From Phytophthora hibernalis (lineage: Eukaryota > Oomycota > Peronosporomycetes > Peronosporales > Peronosporaceae): a stretch of 64,000 bases of DNA. Made by a program: the position numbers and the translations under genes. Position 1 is the first letter of the stretch. Each line of letters starts with the position of its first letter. Positions 54,970-64,000 of this stretch are shown here, piece after piece. The stretch covers positions 248,001-312,000 of the forward strand of contig JAAKBF010000047.1 of assembly GCA_012656075.1 (NCBI GenBank). The letters are read 5' to 3'. A model generated the notes under the pieces. That model was not told the origin of the DNA. It searched no databases and saw nothing but the letters and a program-made list of their open reading frames with translations.

Positions 54970-57830
54970 ATGGCAGTGATCACGTTCACGCCGCTGTACG
55001 GCGTCCACTCGAGCGCGCCTTGCTGCGCGTACCTGCTGGAGGTGGACGACGTGTGCATCCTGCTGGACTGTGGCTGGACGGACGAGTACGACGTGGAGCT
55101 GCTCAAGCCGCTGCAGCGCGTGGCGGACCGCGTAGACCTCGTGCTCGTGTCGCACTTGGACCTGGCGCATATGGGGCGTTGCCCTACGCCATGGGCAAGC
55201 TGGGACTCAATGCGCCCGTCTATGGCACTCTACCGGTGCACCGCATGGGGCAGATTGCACTGTACGACGCGTTCCAGGCCAAGACGAAGCACGAGAGCGA
55301 CTTCTCGCTCTTCTCGCTGGACGACGTGGACCTCGTGTTCGAGCGCTTCAAGCAACTTAAGTACTCGGAGAAACTCACACTTACGAGCAGTGGAGAGGGG
55401 ATCGTCATCACGCCCCATGTGGCTGGCCATTTGATTGGCGGTGCGCTGTGGCGGATCGTCAAGGAGACGGTAAGAGGAACCTTTGGGGAGGTTGTGGCTG
55501 TCGTACTGACGGCTGTGTTAGGATGATATCATTTATGCAGTGGACTACAACCACCGCTCGGAGCACGTGCTGCAGAAAACCATCTTGGACTCGTTCACGT
55601 GAGTGAGGTGGTGGCTTGAGGAGGAGTGTTTCTTGCTGACGGTATTGCTTGCAGACGCCCGACGCTGCTCATTACAGACTCGATGAATCTGCATGCAGAG
55701 CAGCCCAAGCTGAAAGATCGTGATAGCAAGGTTGTTGTTTTTTGGTTTGAGAGTTGCTGGGGTCTGCACTGATGCGAATTTAATCGTTCATGCTGTAGAT
55801 CATGATGGATATATTGAAGGCAGTCCGGAAGGGAGGAAACGTGCTGATCCCAACCGATAGTTCTGGTCGTGTGCTTGAGCTGATGCGGGTGCTGGATCAG
55901 TATTGGATCCAGAACAAGTAAGCGATGGAGGCCTCAGGAAGCTTGTTGTTAAGGCACTAAATCTTGTTCTTGTCCAATCGCAGGCTGCGCGACCCGATTG
56001 CACTGCTTCACGATATGAGTTATTACACGCCGAAGGCTGCACAGGCGATGCTGGAGTGGTGCAATGACCGTATCGCGAAGAACTTCGACGTGGGTCGTCA
56101 GAACCCATTCCAATTCTCGTACGTGCTTGCATGCATTTGGCAGCACGATGTGCATGGCTAGTATGTCTGACATTTGTTGTTGCATGATAGACACATTCAT
56201 CTGGTTCACACATTGGAGGAGCTGGATGCCCTTCCTAGCCCAAAGGTGCGTCTTGGCTGAGCTTGCTCGTGTACAAAAGGTGTTAAAGCTGATCATGATG
56301 ATGCATGCTACATTCAGGTTGTTTTGGCTACGTCTCCGAGCCTAGAATGCGGGTTCGCGAAGGACATCTTCATTCGCTGGGCCCCTGATCCCCGAAACAG
56401 CATCATTTTCACTTCGACCACCCCGGATACGTCATTTGCGTCTCGTGTGCTGAAGCTTTCGAAGGACCCGTCCGCTGCAAAGGTCATTTCGTGCACAGTG
56501 ACGAAAAAGGTTTTCTTGAGGGAGCTGAGCTTGCACTTCACGAAGTGAAAGAGCGGAAACGACTTCGAACGGAGGCTGAAAACAAGGCGAAGGAGATTGA
56601 GGAAGCGGCAATGGAAGATATGATGATGGGAATCGAAGACTTCGAATCCGAGTCAGAGGAAGAGGAAACAACACAGCAAGAAGGTGCGCTTGTGTTTTGG
56701 TGGCCGAAACGGGGTTCATTTATGCATTAACATTGTTTTACCTGCAGTTCAACTTCGAGGCACATTCAAGGTTGGATTGGGGCAATTCGCATCGGTCCGG
56801 TATCCGATGTTTTTGCCGTGGAGCCTAAAATTGAGTGGGATGAATACGGAGAGGTACCCACTACTTCGTACTTCTTTTATCGTCGCTGGCTAATGCGTTG
56901 AATTTACTGCGTTTTTGTTGTCACAGATTATCAACCCTGATGATTTCAAGGATGCTACGCTGTTGGCGAACCGCCAAGCTCGCCGCAACCTCATCGAAGA
57001 TGCCGACGGAGATGAAGACATGGAAAAAGCGGACCAAGAAGCTGCTGTCGAGACTCGTCCAACCAAGACGGTCACCAACGAAGTTTCTGTCAACGTACGA
57101 GTTCTGTGCTGTCGCCTACACTGTGATTTCTTTGCACTAACTCGTTAATTGCTGTGTAGATTGCCGCTCGCATCACGCAAGTGGACTTCGATGGTATTGC
57201 AGATGGCCGAGCGATCCGAAATTGTTTGGGCAACGTAAAGCCCCGTAAGCTCATCCTGGTTCACGGCACGGAGACGACGACGAACGAGCTGAAGCAGTTT
57301 GTGGAGTCGTCCATCCCGATGTGCGAGGCCGTGTTCACCCCAAATATCATGGAATGTATCGACATTGAATCTGACACGAACGTGTACAAGTTGTCGGTGA
57401 AGGAGTCGTTGTACACGTCTGCAGTGTTCCGGAAGGTGCGTCGGCGACGATTCTTGCTCGATGCAGATTTTTCAGCTACTGACTCAGTTTGTGCTTGCAG
57501 GTTGGCAGCCACGAAGTTGCCTATGTTACCGGCCAGCTTTCGCTGTCAGAGAACAGCTCCGTCCCGGTGCTGCAGCCTTTGAACGAGAACGGTGGGCTGA
57601 CGACGCACGAGCCGATTCTGCTGAGCGATGGCAAGATGAAGTTGGACGTGATGAAGCAGGTGCTGGGCAAGGCCGGGTTCCAGGCCAAGTTCCGCGGTGG
57701 AATGCTGGTGTGCAATGACGGTGTGGTGCTCAAGCGCGCGATGAACAACGAAATTGTCATGGAAGGCACGCTGTCTAGGAACTACTATCGTATCCGAGCG
57801 CTGCTGTACGAGCAGTTCACGCTGGTGTAG
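54970..57830 (+). CDS. CPSF2: CPSF2 (CPSF100), cleavage and polyadenylation specificity factor
   Basis: CPSF2 is the inactive metallo-beta-lactamase/beta-CASP partner of the CPSF73 endonuclease in pre-mRNA 3' end cleavage. Eleven exons: 54970-55469, 55522-55598, 55655-55730, 55799-55917, 55984-56118, 56191-56245, 56318-56683, 56748-56853, 56927-57094, 57160-57435 and 57501-57830. Landmarks: FTPLYGVHSSAPCCAYLLEV, VSHLDLAHMGALPYA (where CPSF73 has HxHxDH, so zinc ligands are lost), VDYNHRSEHVL, LKAVRKGGNVLIPTDSSGR, WDEYGEIINPDD and the RIRALLYEQFTLV terminus. Frameshifts: near 55178 (one G short), near 56523, and near 56812 (one T too many). Confidence 0.95.
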
Positions 57831-58063
57831 TTGCAGTCCCAAAAACAATGTGCAAAACCCGACGCCATTAATTTCTTTGACTTGATCTGATAAGTCACGT
57901 CGTGTTTCCAAATCTGTCCGATAACCTCTAATTTTGAATACAATTCGTAATTCAATATAGATACACCCTGGAAAATCCCTATTCTAACTCTAAAAAAACT
58001 CTACTAAATCATCCATCACCAGCGTGCGGCTTGTGTGGCCCAGCACATTTCGGTTTGGCAAGG
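57831..58063. other. short AT-rich intergenic, bL25 promoter
   Basis: About 230 bp with AT-rich runs, holding the CPSF2 3' end and bL25 promoter. Confidence 0.4.
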
Positions 58064-58813
58064 ATGTTGGCGCTCCAGCGGCACGTTTTGCAGCAGGCGG
58101 CTCGCTTCTCGACGGCAGCGGCGACTCAGACAGCAGCTTCGAACGTGTTGCAGCTGCAGGTGGCAGTGCGTGAAGGTGAAGGCTCGCGCGCGTCTCGACG
58201 TCTGCGTAAACAGGGCTTCCTGCCTGGAGTTCTCTACGGCGAGGGCGAGGACGGAGCGGACGAGCGCGTGCTCGTGTCGCTCGAGACGCGCACGTTCGAG
58301 CGCGTGCACCGCAAGCTGTGGACGTCCGTGGAGAACCAGGTGTTCCAGGTGCAGGTGGGGGACCAGACGCCCGTCAAGGCCTACATGCGCGACGTGCAGC
58401 TGGACCCCGTGACGGATGCTCCTGTGGCCGTCAACTTCCTGCGCTTCAAGCCTGGACGCAGTGTGTCCATCCCCATCACGTACCTCAATGAGGAAGGCAG
58501 CCCCGGCCTCAAGCGCGGAGGCTACATCAACCACATCCACCACGCACTCGAGTGCGTCATCTCGACGGACGACATCCCCGCGACGCTGCAGATCGACGTC
58601 AACGGACTGCACGTGGGGGACAAGGTGTACCTTGAGGCCATTAAGTTCCCGGAAGGAGTGGTGCCCAACATCCCCGAGGGGTCGCTGGTCGCCAAGATCG
58701 CAGGCCGTCGCGGTCTCATCCCGCGCGTGGAGGCTGTGGCTGAGGAGGTTGTGGAGCACAAGGACGAGGACGACGAGGACGACGAGTTCGACGACTGGAA
58801 CGACATTTTCTAG
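58064..58813 (+). CDS. mitochondrial ribosomal protein bL25 (L25/TL5/CTC family)
   Basis: 249 residues from the ATG at 58064. The start, MLALQRHVLQQAARFSTAAA, is a typical mitochondrial presequence. The L25 domain follows: REGEGSRASRRLRKQGFLPG, VLYGEGEDG, then FQVQVGDQTPVKAYMRDVQL. The TL5/CTC beta domain follows: FLRFKPGRSVSIPITYLNEE, GGYINHIHHALECVIS, DIPATLQIDVNGLHVGDKVY. bL25 binds 5S rRNA in the large subunit. An acidic tail (EHKDEDDEDDEFDDWNDIF) ends the protein. No intron or frameshift. Confidence 0.93.
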   Translation: MLALQRHVLQQAARFSTAAATQTAASNVLQLQVAVREGEGSRASRRLRKQGFLPGVLYGEGEDGADERVLVSLETRTFERVHRKLWTSVENQVFQVQVGDQTPVKAYMRDVQLDPVTDAPVAVNFLRFKPGRSVSIPITYLNEEGSPGLKRGGYINHIHHALECVISTDDIPATLQIDVNGLHVGDKVYLEAIKFPEGVVPNIPEGSLVAKIAGRRGLIPRVEAVAEEVVEHKDEDDEDDEFDDWNDIF

Positions 58814-58918
58814 GCGGTGACTGGACAGGTACGTCGCTGTTCGGCCGTGTCGTGTTAGGAGGAAGCCCCTTCAGCAGTTAAATAGAGCTCCCGGTTGGCC
58901 ATTCTACTGTGGCGTTGT

Positions 58919-59530
58919 CTACTGGTCTGCAGCAGCTCGGGGTTTGAAGAAGGACGCACTGTCCGGCAGCATCTTCTTGTCCTTCTCCTGATTCTTGGTC
59001 GTAGCGACGTCTGCTCTCGACGGCTTGACGTCTGGGAAGTCTTCACGCAGCCAATCGAGCGACGCCGTGGTCTGGATCGTGCGCGTCACGTCGGACGCCT
59101 TGATCTGGCGCTTGTTACGGTACAAAGCGTGCTCGTAGCTCTTGGTGCCCAGGAACTGTGCGAACAACTCGGACGCCTTGGAGATGGCTATGAGCGCGTC
59201 CCTCGACACTTTGCCCACGTCCGGATCGCTCTGCACCATCTTGCGCACCCTCCCGAGCGGGTACACGCAGGCGTTGGCGTCCGGCTGCTCGGCGCTGGGC
59301 TCGTCGTCCACCTGTGGGTTGTTCAGCAGCTCCTGGGCGTAGCGCGCCTTGTCCTGGACCGCCAGCTCCACGTAAACCTCCTTCTGCTCGGGCGTGAGCT
59401 CCTTCCACTGCGCGCTGATGAGCTTTTGCACCTGGCCAATGCGCATGCCCGGGTTCTCGTCCATCACCTGTCGACGCTTCTCATTGCAGAAGTGCATGTA
59501 CGAGCTCAGCGGCTTCTTCACGGGCGCCAT
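58919..59530 (-). CDS. HMG-box / NF-YC-like histone-fold fusion protein
   Basis: 203 residues from the ATG at 59530 (MAPVKKPLSSYMHFCNEKRR). The first 75 residues are an HMG box, which bends DNA (core RIGQVQKLISAQWKELTPEQ). After a short acidic linker comes a histone fold of the NF-YC/CHRAC15/Dpb3 kind: YPLGRVRKMVQSDPDVGKVS, then ALIAISKASELFAQFLGTKS and KRQIKASDVTRTIQ. The tail is basic. Histone folds of this type work as heterodimers, so a partner (Dpb4/CHRAC17 or NF-YB-like) is expected. Role could be in replication (Pol epsilon), chromatin remodelling or CCAAT-type transcription. Intronless with an intact frame. Confidence 0.88.
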   Translation of the reverse strand: MAPVKKPLSSYMHFCNEKRRQVMDENPGMRIGQVQKLISAQWKELTPEQKEVYVELAVQDKARYAQELLNNPQVDDEPSAEQPDANACVYPLGRVRKMVQSDPDVGKVSRDALIAISKASELFAQFLGTKSYEHALYRNKRQIKASDVTRTIQTTASLDWLREDFPDVKPSRADVATTKNQEKDKKMLPDSASFFKPRAAADQ

Positions 59531-59733
59531 GGTGTCGGTCTTGGCTTGTGTCTTGGTGCAGTAGTCAAAATGACAGCACTTGAAAGGTACCCCTTTGGGG
59601 TACGTAGGGTACGGTGCCGATGAGGTCGTCCCAAGGTCGCTCCAAGCCACAAAAAGTGCGTTCATCAGTATTCACGGTAATGCGCACAAAAGTGTTCACT
59701 CCGGTCAGTTCTCCGTCACTCTGAAACTCGACG

Positions 59734-61126
59734 ATGGGCGGCAGCAGCAGCAAAGGCGCCGAGGCGTCGGGCGACAAGCGACAGGCAGCGCCCGACGCCA
59801 TGTCTGTGAAGGACGAGGTGCTGGGCCTGGTGCTGGACGGCCTCATGCTGTACACCATGTACCAGACGTCCAAGTACCTGTACAAGCAGCTGAAGCCCAT
59901 GCTGGACGACTGGACCAAGGGCCAGGACAGCCAGAACAAGCTGCAGAGTCGTCTGCAGCGCTCAGGGCGTCGTGTGTTCCACACCAACTACTTCGAGAAC
60001 GTCATCGCCGGCGACATCGTGGACCCGCAGGACATCGACGTGGCCTTCGACGACATCGGCGGCCTGGAGCGACAGAAGCGCGACATCCACGACCTGGTGG
60101 TGCTACCGCTCAAAAGCCCCGAATTCTTCGCGTCTCGCGGCAAGCTGCTGTCCGTTCCCAAGGGAATTTTACTCTACGGTAAGCCAGGTACGGGCAAAAC
60201 GATGCTGGCCAAGGCCATCGCCAAAGAGTCGGGCGCCTTCTTCATCGACCTCAAGATCAGCACCATCATGAGCAAGTGGTTCGGCGAGTCGCAGAAGCTC
60301 GTGCGCGCCGCCTTCTCGCTGGCGCGGAAACTCGCGCCCTGTATCATTTTCATTGACGAGGTGGACTCGTTCATGGGCAAGCGAGGCGGCGTGTCGGACC
60401 CGACTTTCTCCTCCATGAAAACGGTGCGTTGTTGTTGCTTGCAATGGCTAAGGAGGACAGGACTGACTTTGTGTGGCTGTAGGAATTCCTGGCGCTGTGG
60501 GACGGTTTCACGGAGATGAGCAACGAGGACGATGGCGGGTTTGGAGTCATTGTCATGGGCGCGACGAACCGTCCGGGAGACGTGGACCCAGCCTTTCTCC
60601 GCCGCATGCCACGTACTTTCGAGATTGGGTTGCCCAACAGACCGCAGCGTGAAAAGATTCTCCGACTGCAGCTCAAGACGGAGCGGGTGGACGACAGATT
60701 TGATTTTGCCCAGCTCGCTAGCGATACGATGTACTATAGCGGCAGCGATTTGAAGGAGTTGTGTCGCGCTGCGCTGATGATTCCGCTGCGAGAGCATATC
60801 GACAACTGTCGCGCAGCAGCAGAGAAGGTTGCGAAGAACCAGCCCGTCGAAAGCGATAAGCCCCAGATTTACGATGAGTCTGCGGCGCCCGAGCCCCTGC
60901 GATGCGCCCTCTGTCGATGGCTGATTTTGACGAGGCAAGAACCATGGTGCAGGCAACAGGTGCCGCAGCATATGCGTACGAAAACTCGCAGGAGGAAGAG
61001 AAGCCCTCTCGGCCGGCGTCTGGCCCCGGAATGTCCATTGACCCAGATATGTTCGCGGCGATCATGGCTGCGGGGTTGCAGAACTTGATGCAGCAGAGCC
61101 GCAACGTCGCACCCAATTTCGAGTAG
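59734..61126 (+). CDS. Msp1/ATAD1 AAA ATPase, outer-membrane protein extractor
   Basis: About 440 residues from the ATG at 59734 (MGGSSSKGAEASG). A weak N-terminal TM (VLGLVLDGLMLYTMYQTSKY) anchors it. AAA elements: FDDIGGLERQKRDIHDLVVL, Walker A LYGKPGTGKT (K replaces the usual P), Walker B CIIFIDEVDSFMGKR, then GATNRPGDVDPAFLRRMPR with arginine fingers. Linker SGSDLKELCRAALMIPLREH. Msp1 pulls mistargeted tail-anchored proteins out of mitochondrial and peroxisomal membranes. Intron 60424-60482 (59 bases). A frameshift near 60905 moves the last 70 residues (RPLSMADFDEARTMVQATG, typical C-terminal helix) to another frame. Confidence 0.92.
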
Positions 61127-61457
61127 GAAGAGCGATACCAACCATGTTAGATGAATAAACGCTTCCTGAGAACGAATTCCTTGTGGTCCTCTTGCGGGTC
61201 CACTTGGGCGATTCGAGCATTTCCGTTGACGAGGGGTGATAAATGCGAATGGGCTCGCCGCTGGAAGCTTGTAGCGGTCGTGTCCCCCAAACTCGACATC
61301 ATTTGAAGTGATTGTAACCAAACCGCCATGAAGCCAGTGTTGCGCGGTTTGTTGCGGTAACTCCACCAAAGGGAGGTGCTGCAACATGCTCTCGATCGAT
61401 TGAAGTGGGGACTCGCCTCCCTGTTGCCATCAGAGACGGTCAAACCACTGGCAAAAG

Positions 61458-62393
61458 TTAGACGCAGGATGCGCGTACCTCTACTTTGGCTCGGATTTCG
61501 TCGAAATCAAGGCTATCGCCAACGGTGAAGGCTCCACTTCGAGTTCTCTCCAGCGTAGTAAGCGTTCCGCCCACACAAAAATCTCCAGCAGGGTTCTGCA
61601 AAGTGCAGGTCGAATCTACGTGCTCCGGAGGCACAATTAGCGCCTCACCGCATTCACGCGCGATCGATCGGATGTACGTGCCTCCTCCGCAGACAACGTA
61701 GACGTCCATCTGGCGCAGCAAGACATCCCATTAGATTAACCTCCAGCAACCACACCCGACAAAGCTGTCACCCACCTCTGGGAACTCTCCACCCGTGAAC
61801 TTCTCAACATCAATACTCTGGATGAAGACTCTTCTCGACTGGACGTCAAACTCCTGTAGCACCAGCATCACTCGTCAGCCTCTTTAATTAAACCACCCTC
61901 CACCCCAACAGCACTTGCCTTCATCGCTCTCGCCAGTTTGTAGAGCCTCACACCGTCCTTCTTGATGGCGCTCACTCGTGGCGGCACCTGGTCGATTTCT
62001 CCAATGAATCTGCAGTCAATTTTACAAAACTCAATCCTTTGTCCTCTCAGCACCAATTGCAGTCTCCAGTCTCGAACCTTTGCAGCGTCGACCGCGCCAT
62101 CACCTCGTCGACCCACGGCGCAGGTCGCTGCGTTAGAATTTCGCCCGTGACGTCGTCCGAGTCGGTGGTGACGCCCAGGCGGATTGAGCCTCGGTACTCT
62201 TTGCCGTTTGTCAGGTACTGCAGGAAGCGCGTGGCTCGACCCACCGCCAGCGTGAGCACCCCGTAGCCATCGGGTCCAGCGTCCCGCCGTGTCCCACCTG
62301 TCGCGTGTCGAACACCCGACGTGCCAGCCCCACGCAGCGGTGCGATGTCAAGCCCGCGGGCTTCCTCACGTTTAGGAAACCACTCGGCGACAT
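61458..62393 (-). CDS. TruB-family tRNA pseudouridine-55 synthase
   Basis: About 290 residues; ATG at 62393 (MSPSGFLNVRKPAGLTSH). Motif I is DTRQVGHGGTLDPMATG, whose Asp is the catalytic residue. It is followed by TLAVGRATRFLQYLTNGKEY, GEIDQVPPRVSAIKKDGVRL and CGGGTYIRSIARECGEAL. Frameshifts lie near 62285, near 62085 and near 61870. Intron 61710-61775 (66 bases). TruB/Pus4 enzymes make the T-loop pseudouridine. The short form, with no PUA domain and no long N-terminus, is bacterial-like and may be organellar, though no presequence is evident. Confidence 0.88.
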
Positions 62394-63183
62394 GTAAAAC
62401 AGGCCTTCTAAGAGTGGTACCGGTATGTCTTTCACTGTGTCCACTGTTGTCCATCACAATTCATTTTTCCGAAAATGACAATTCATTTGTTAATGGCTCG
62501 TGCTAGTGGTACAAAACGAGTCTACTTAAACTTAATATTTGTGGAGGTTATGTATGATTTAGAGTCTTTTCTACATCGTATAACCTTTGAAGTCACCTGG
62601 AGGACGGATGTCATCTTGCTTCAAATCATGAAAGTCGGAGATGCTGACAGGAAAACTACACCCGAGCCTCACCCAATTAAATCCTTTCGTCCATCTGATT
62701 CGCCATTATTCTCGGAAGCTTTTTGGCTACATAGTAAAGGAAAGAAAGGAAAGCCATGAGAAATACAAACGATGGACGATCTAGCTCTACACGACAGAGA
62801 CGAAGATTGTATGGAGACGGACTTTGACGTTGAATTCATCATGTTTGCAACACGCAAGAATCGGGAAGTCCGTCTTTTACGGGTACTTCTTCGATCGGTT
62901 GCGACGCGAACGTCCCAAGTTCACCATTATCACGGTGGCGTTTTCTGCGGATTCTGAGATTTCGCAAGCCGTTGTGTTCGAAGGTGGCCAGAAGGTTGAC
63001 GAATGCGATGGGCCCCTTTCGTGGGCTTTATGGACGCAGCTCAAAAGCTTTTCCCGACGTCATTCACTTGTTCGATGGGCCACCCAGCTTTCCTCCAGTG
63101 CAAGGTGATATGGTTTGCTTCACAAGCCAGGATGAACTGTGGCTATATAAATATTCAAATGGCCAGAGTAAAAGAAGCTATGG
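62394..63183. other. unassigned sequence between TruB and gag remnant
   Basis: Several short plus-strand frames (for example 62772-62957, MDDLALHDRDEDCMETDFDV, and 62824-63108) overlap with frame changes. Joined by eye they give a longer broken protein that I do not recognise. It could be a decayed gene or retroelement sequence. TACCGGTA occurs at 62418. Confidence 0.35.
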
Positions 63184-64000
63184 ATGCCGCTGTGGAATTC
63201 AGACGAGCTGGCAGTGGCAGCGGCATGCCTCCGGTTAGACCCACCGTTAACGCAAGCTGTGATAGATGATCGCTTTTTCAAGTTTAGTGGAGTGAAGATT
63301 TCATCAGTCTCACACGAAGCGCTCGTGAATTGGCGTGGTCTGCGCCGTGAATACGAGGCTAAAATGCGAGCCCGAGTTCGTATTCTTGGCGAAGACTACG
63401 ACCTAGTCACTCAACCGATCAAGGAGCAAGCTTTTGAAGACATTATGTACGCTCCGCCTCATAATCGATGTGGCGGATGCAACGGACGACATGCTGTTAT
63501 CTGAACTGAACACTCTCCTCGCAAGTATCAAGAATGATACATTCCTGACATTAAAGCCCTTTTCAAGAGTGAGCTGAGCATGAACATGCGAGAAATGGAC
63601 GTGGACGCCCGCATTCTGGACTACTTCCAATGGTTTGACGAGATTGTCGAAGAAAATGGGTCCAAAGACTGTTTTGTTGGAGCTGATGGCTAGAAGCAGG
63701 AATGCAAACGAATAATTGCATCCCTCGCCCCTCCAGCTTTGAAGGCCGAGGTGAAGGCAATTGTTCAAGCTCGTCTTAAGCGTCCTTCTTCTCGCACAGC
63801 AACGATAAATGGTGTACTTGAACTGCCGTGTTGCCCCGACACCGGGTCCGACAACACAGTCATAACGAGTACTCACTGGAATTTGCTGGTTGAAGCCGAC
63901 CCGACGGTCGAAAAATTGCTTTTAGATTCTCCAATTAGCATTCTTACTTACGGCTCGCACCCCATTGTTACTATTACCTAGGCTCTACTTCATGTTCTGA
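63184..64000 (+). mobile_element. Gypsy gag-protease fragment, runs off window
   Basis: Gag-like text typical of oomycete Gypsy elements: FFKFSGVKISSVSHEALVNW, REYEAKMRARVRILGEDYD, then a frame change near 63500 to DVDARILDYFQWFDEIVEEN and CKRIIASLAPPALKAEVKAI. A retropepsin motif follows (LPCCPDTGSDNTVI, the D-T-G of the aspartic protease, near 63840). Several stops show it is degenerate. The RT should lie beyond the right edge. Confidence 0.75.

Overview
The window is nuclear DNA of an oomycete, most likely Phytophthora or a close relative. The reasons are: dense GC-rich genes on both strands with gaps often under 200 bases; very short introns (about 55-75 bases) with CTAAC/CTGAC branch sites close to the acceptor; oomycete-type initiator motifs; protein families typical of stramenopiles; and degenerate Ty3/Gypsy retrotransposons of the kind that fill Phytophthora genomes.

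Layout. 1-10.8 kb: a partial NPC1-like sterol transporter, a SMYD-like SET-domain protein and an AGC kinase (all minus), then a PHD/ePHD chromatin reader, an MLF-like protein and the CTD phosphatase Ssu72 (all plus). 10.8-14.8 kb: a gene-free stretch rich in a palindrome, a PH+WW scaffold protein and a tiny one-TM protein. 14.9-18.6 kb: a tandem pair of type II membrane glycosyltransferase-like genes sharing a nearly identical 287-bp tract. 19-27 kb: eIF3e, a helix-turn-helix/UPRT fusion, a peroxisomal SDR-SCP2 protein, a DNAJC9-like J protein and a Mn-type CDF transporter. 27-36.5 kb: a transposon island holding a gag+integrase remnant, a chromodomain Gypsy element with two RNase H regions, and an opposite-strand gag-like remnant. 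36.5-38.3 kb: a DUF2062 membrane protein and a decayed second CDF copy. 38.9-43.1 kb: three genes I do not recognise. 43.2-49 kb: VMP1, an oxysterol-binding protein and an HCF101-like Fe-S carrier with 13 exons. 49-54.4 kb: a 19-exon CCDC17-like protein. 54.4-62.4 kb: a small membrane protein, CPSF2, mitochondrial bL25, an HMG-box/histone-fold fusion, Msp1/ATAD1 and a TruB pseudouridine synthase. 62.4-64 kb: unassigned sequence running into another Gypsy gag-protease fragment.

Most genes are unrelated housekeeping genes rather than a cluster. Loose themes are mRNA 3' end formation (Ssu72, CPSF2), organelle quality control and Fe-S assembly (Msp1, HCF101-like), and sterol or lipid handling (NPC1, OSBP, SDR-SCP2, VMP1). 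No operon-like system, CRISPR array, rRNA or tRNA gene was found.

One feature colours the whole annotation. Nearly every conserved gene carries one or more single-base frameshifts, and most of those I could resolve are one base short inside a run of identical bases. I read these as sequence errors rather than mutations, so genes are given as spans with the likely shift sites named. Introns and exon edges were read by eye from GT/AG sites and reading-frame continuity.
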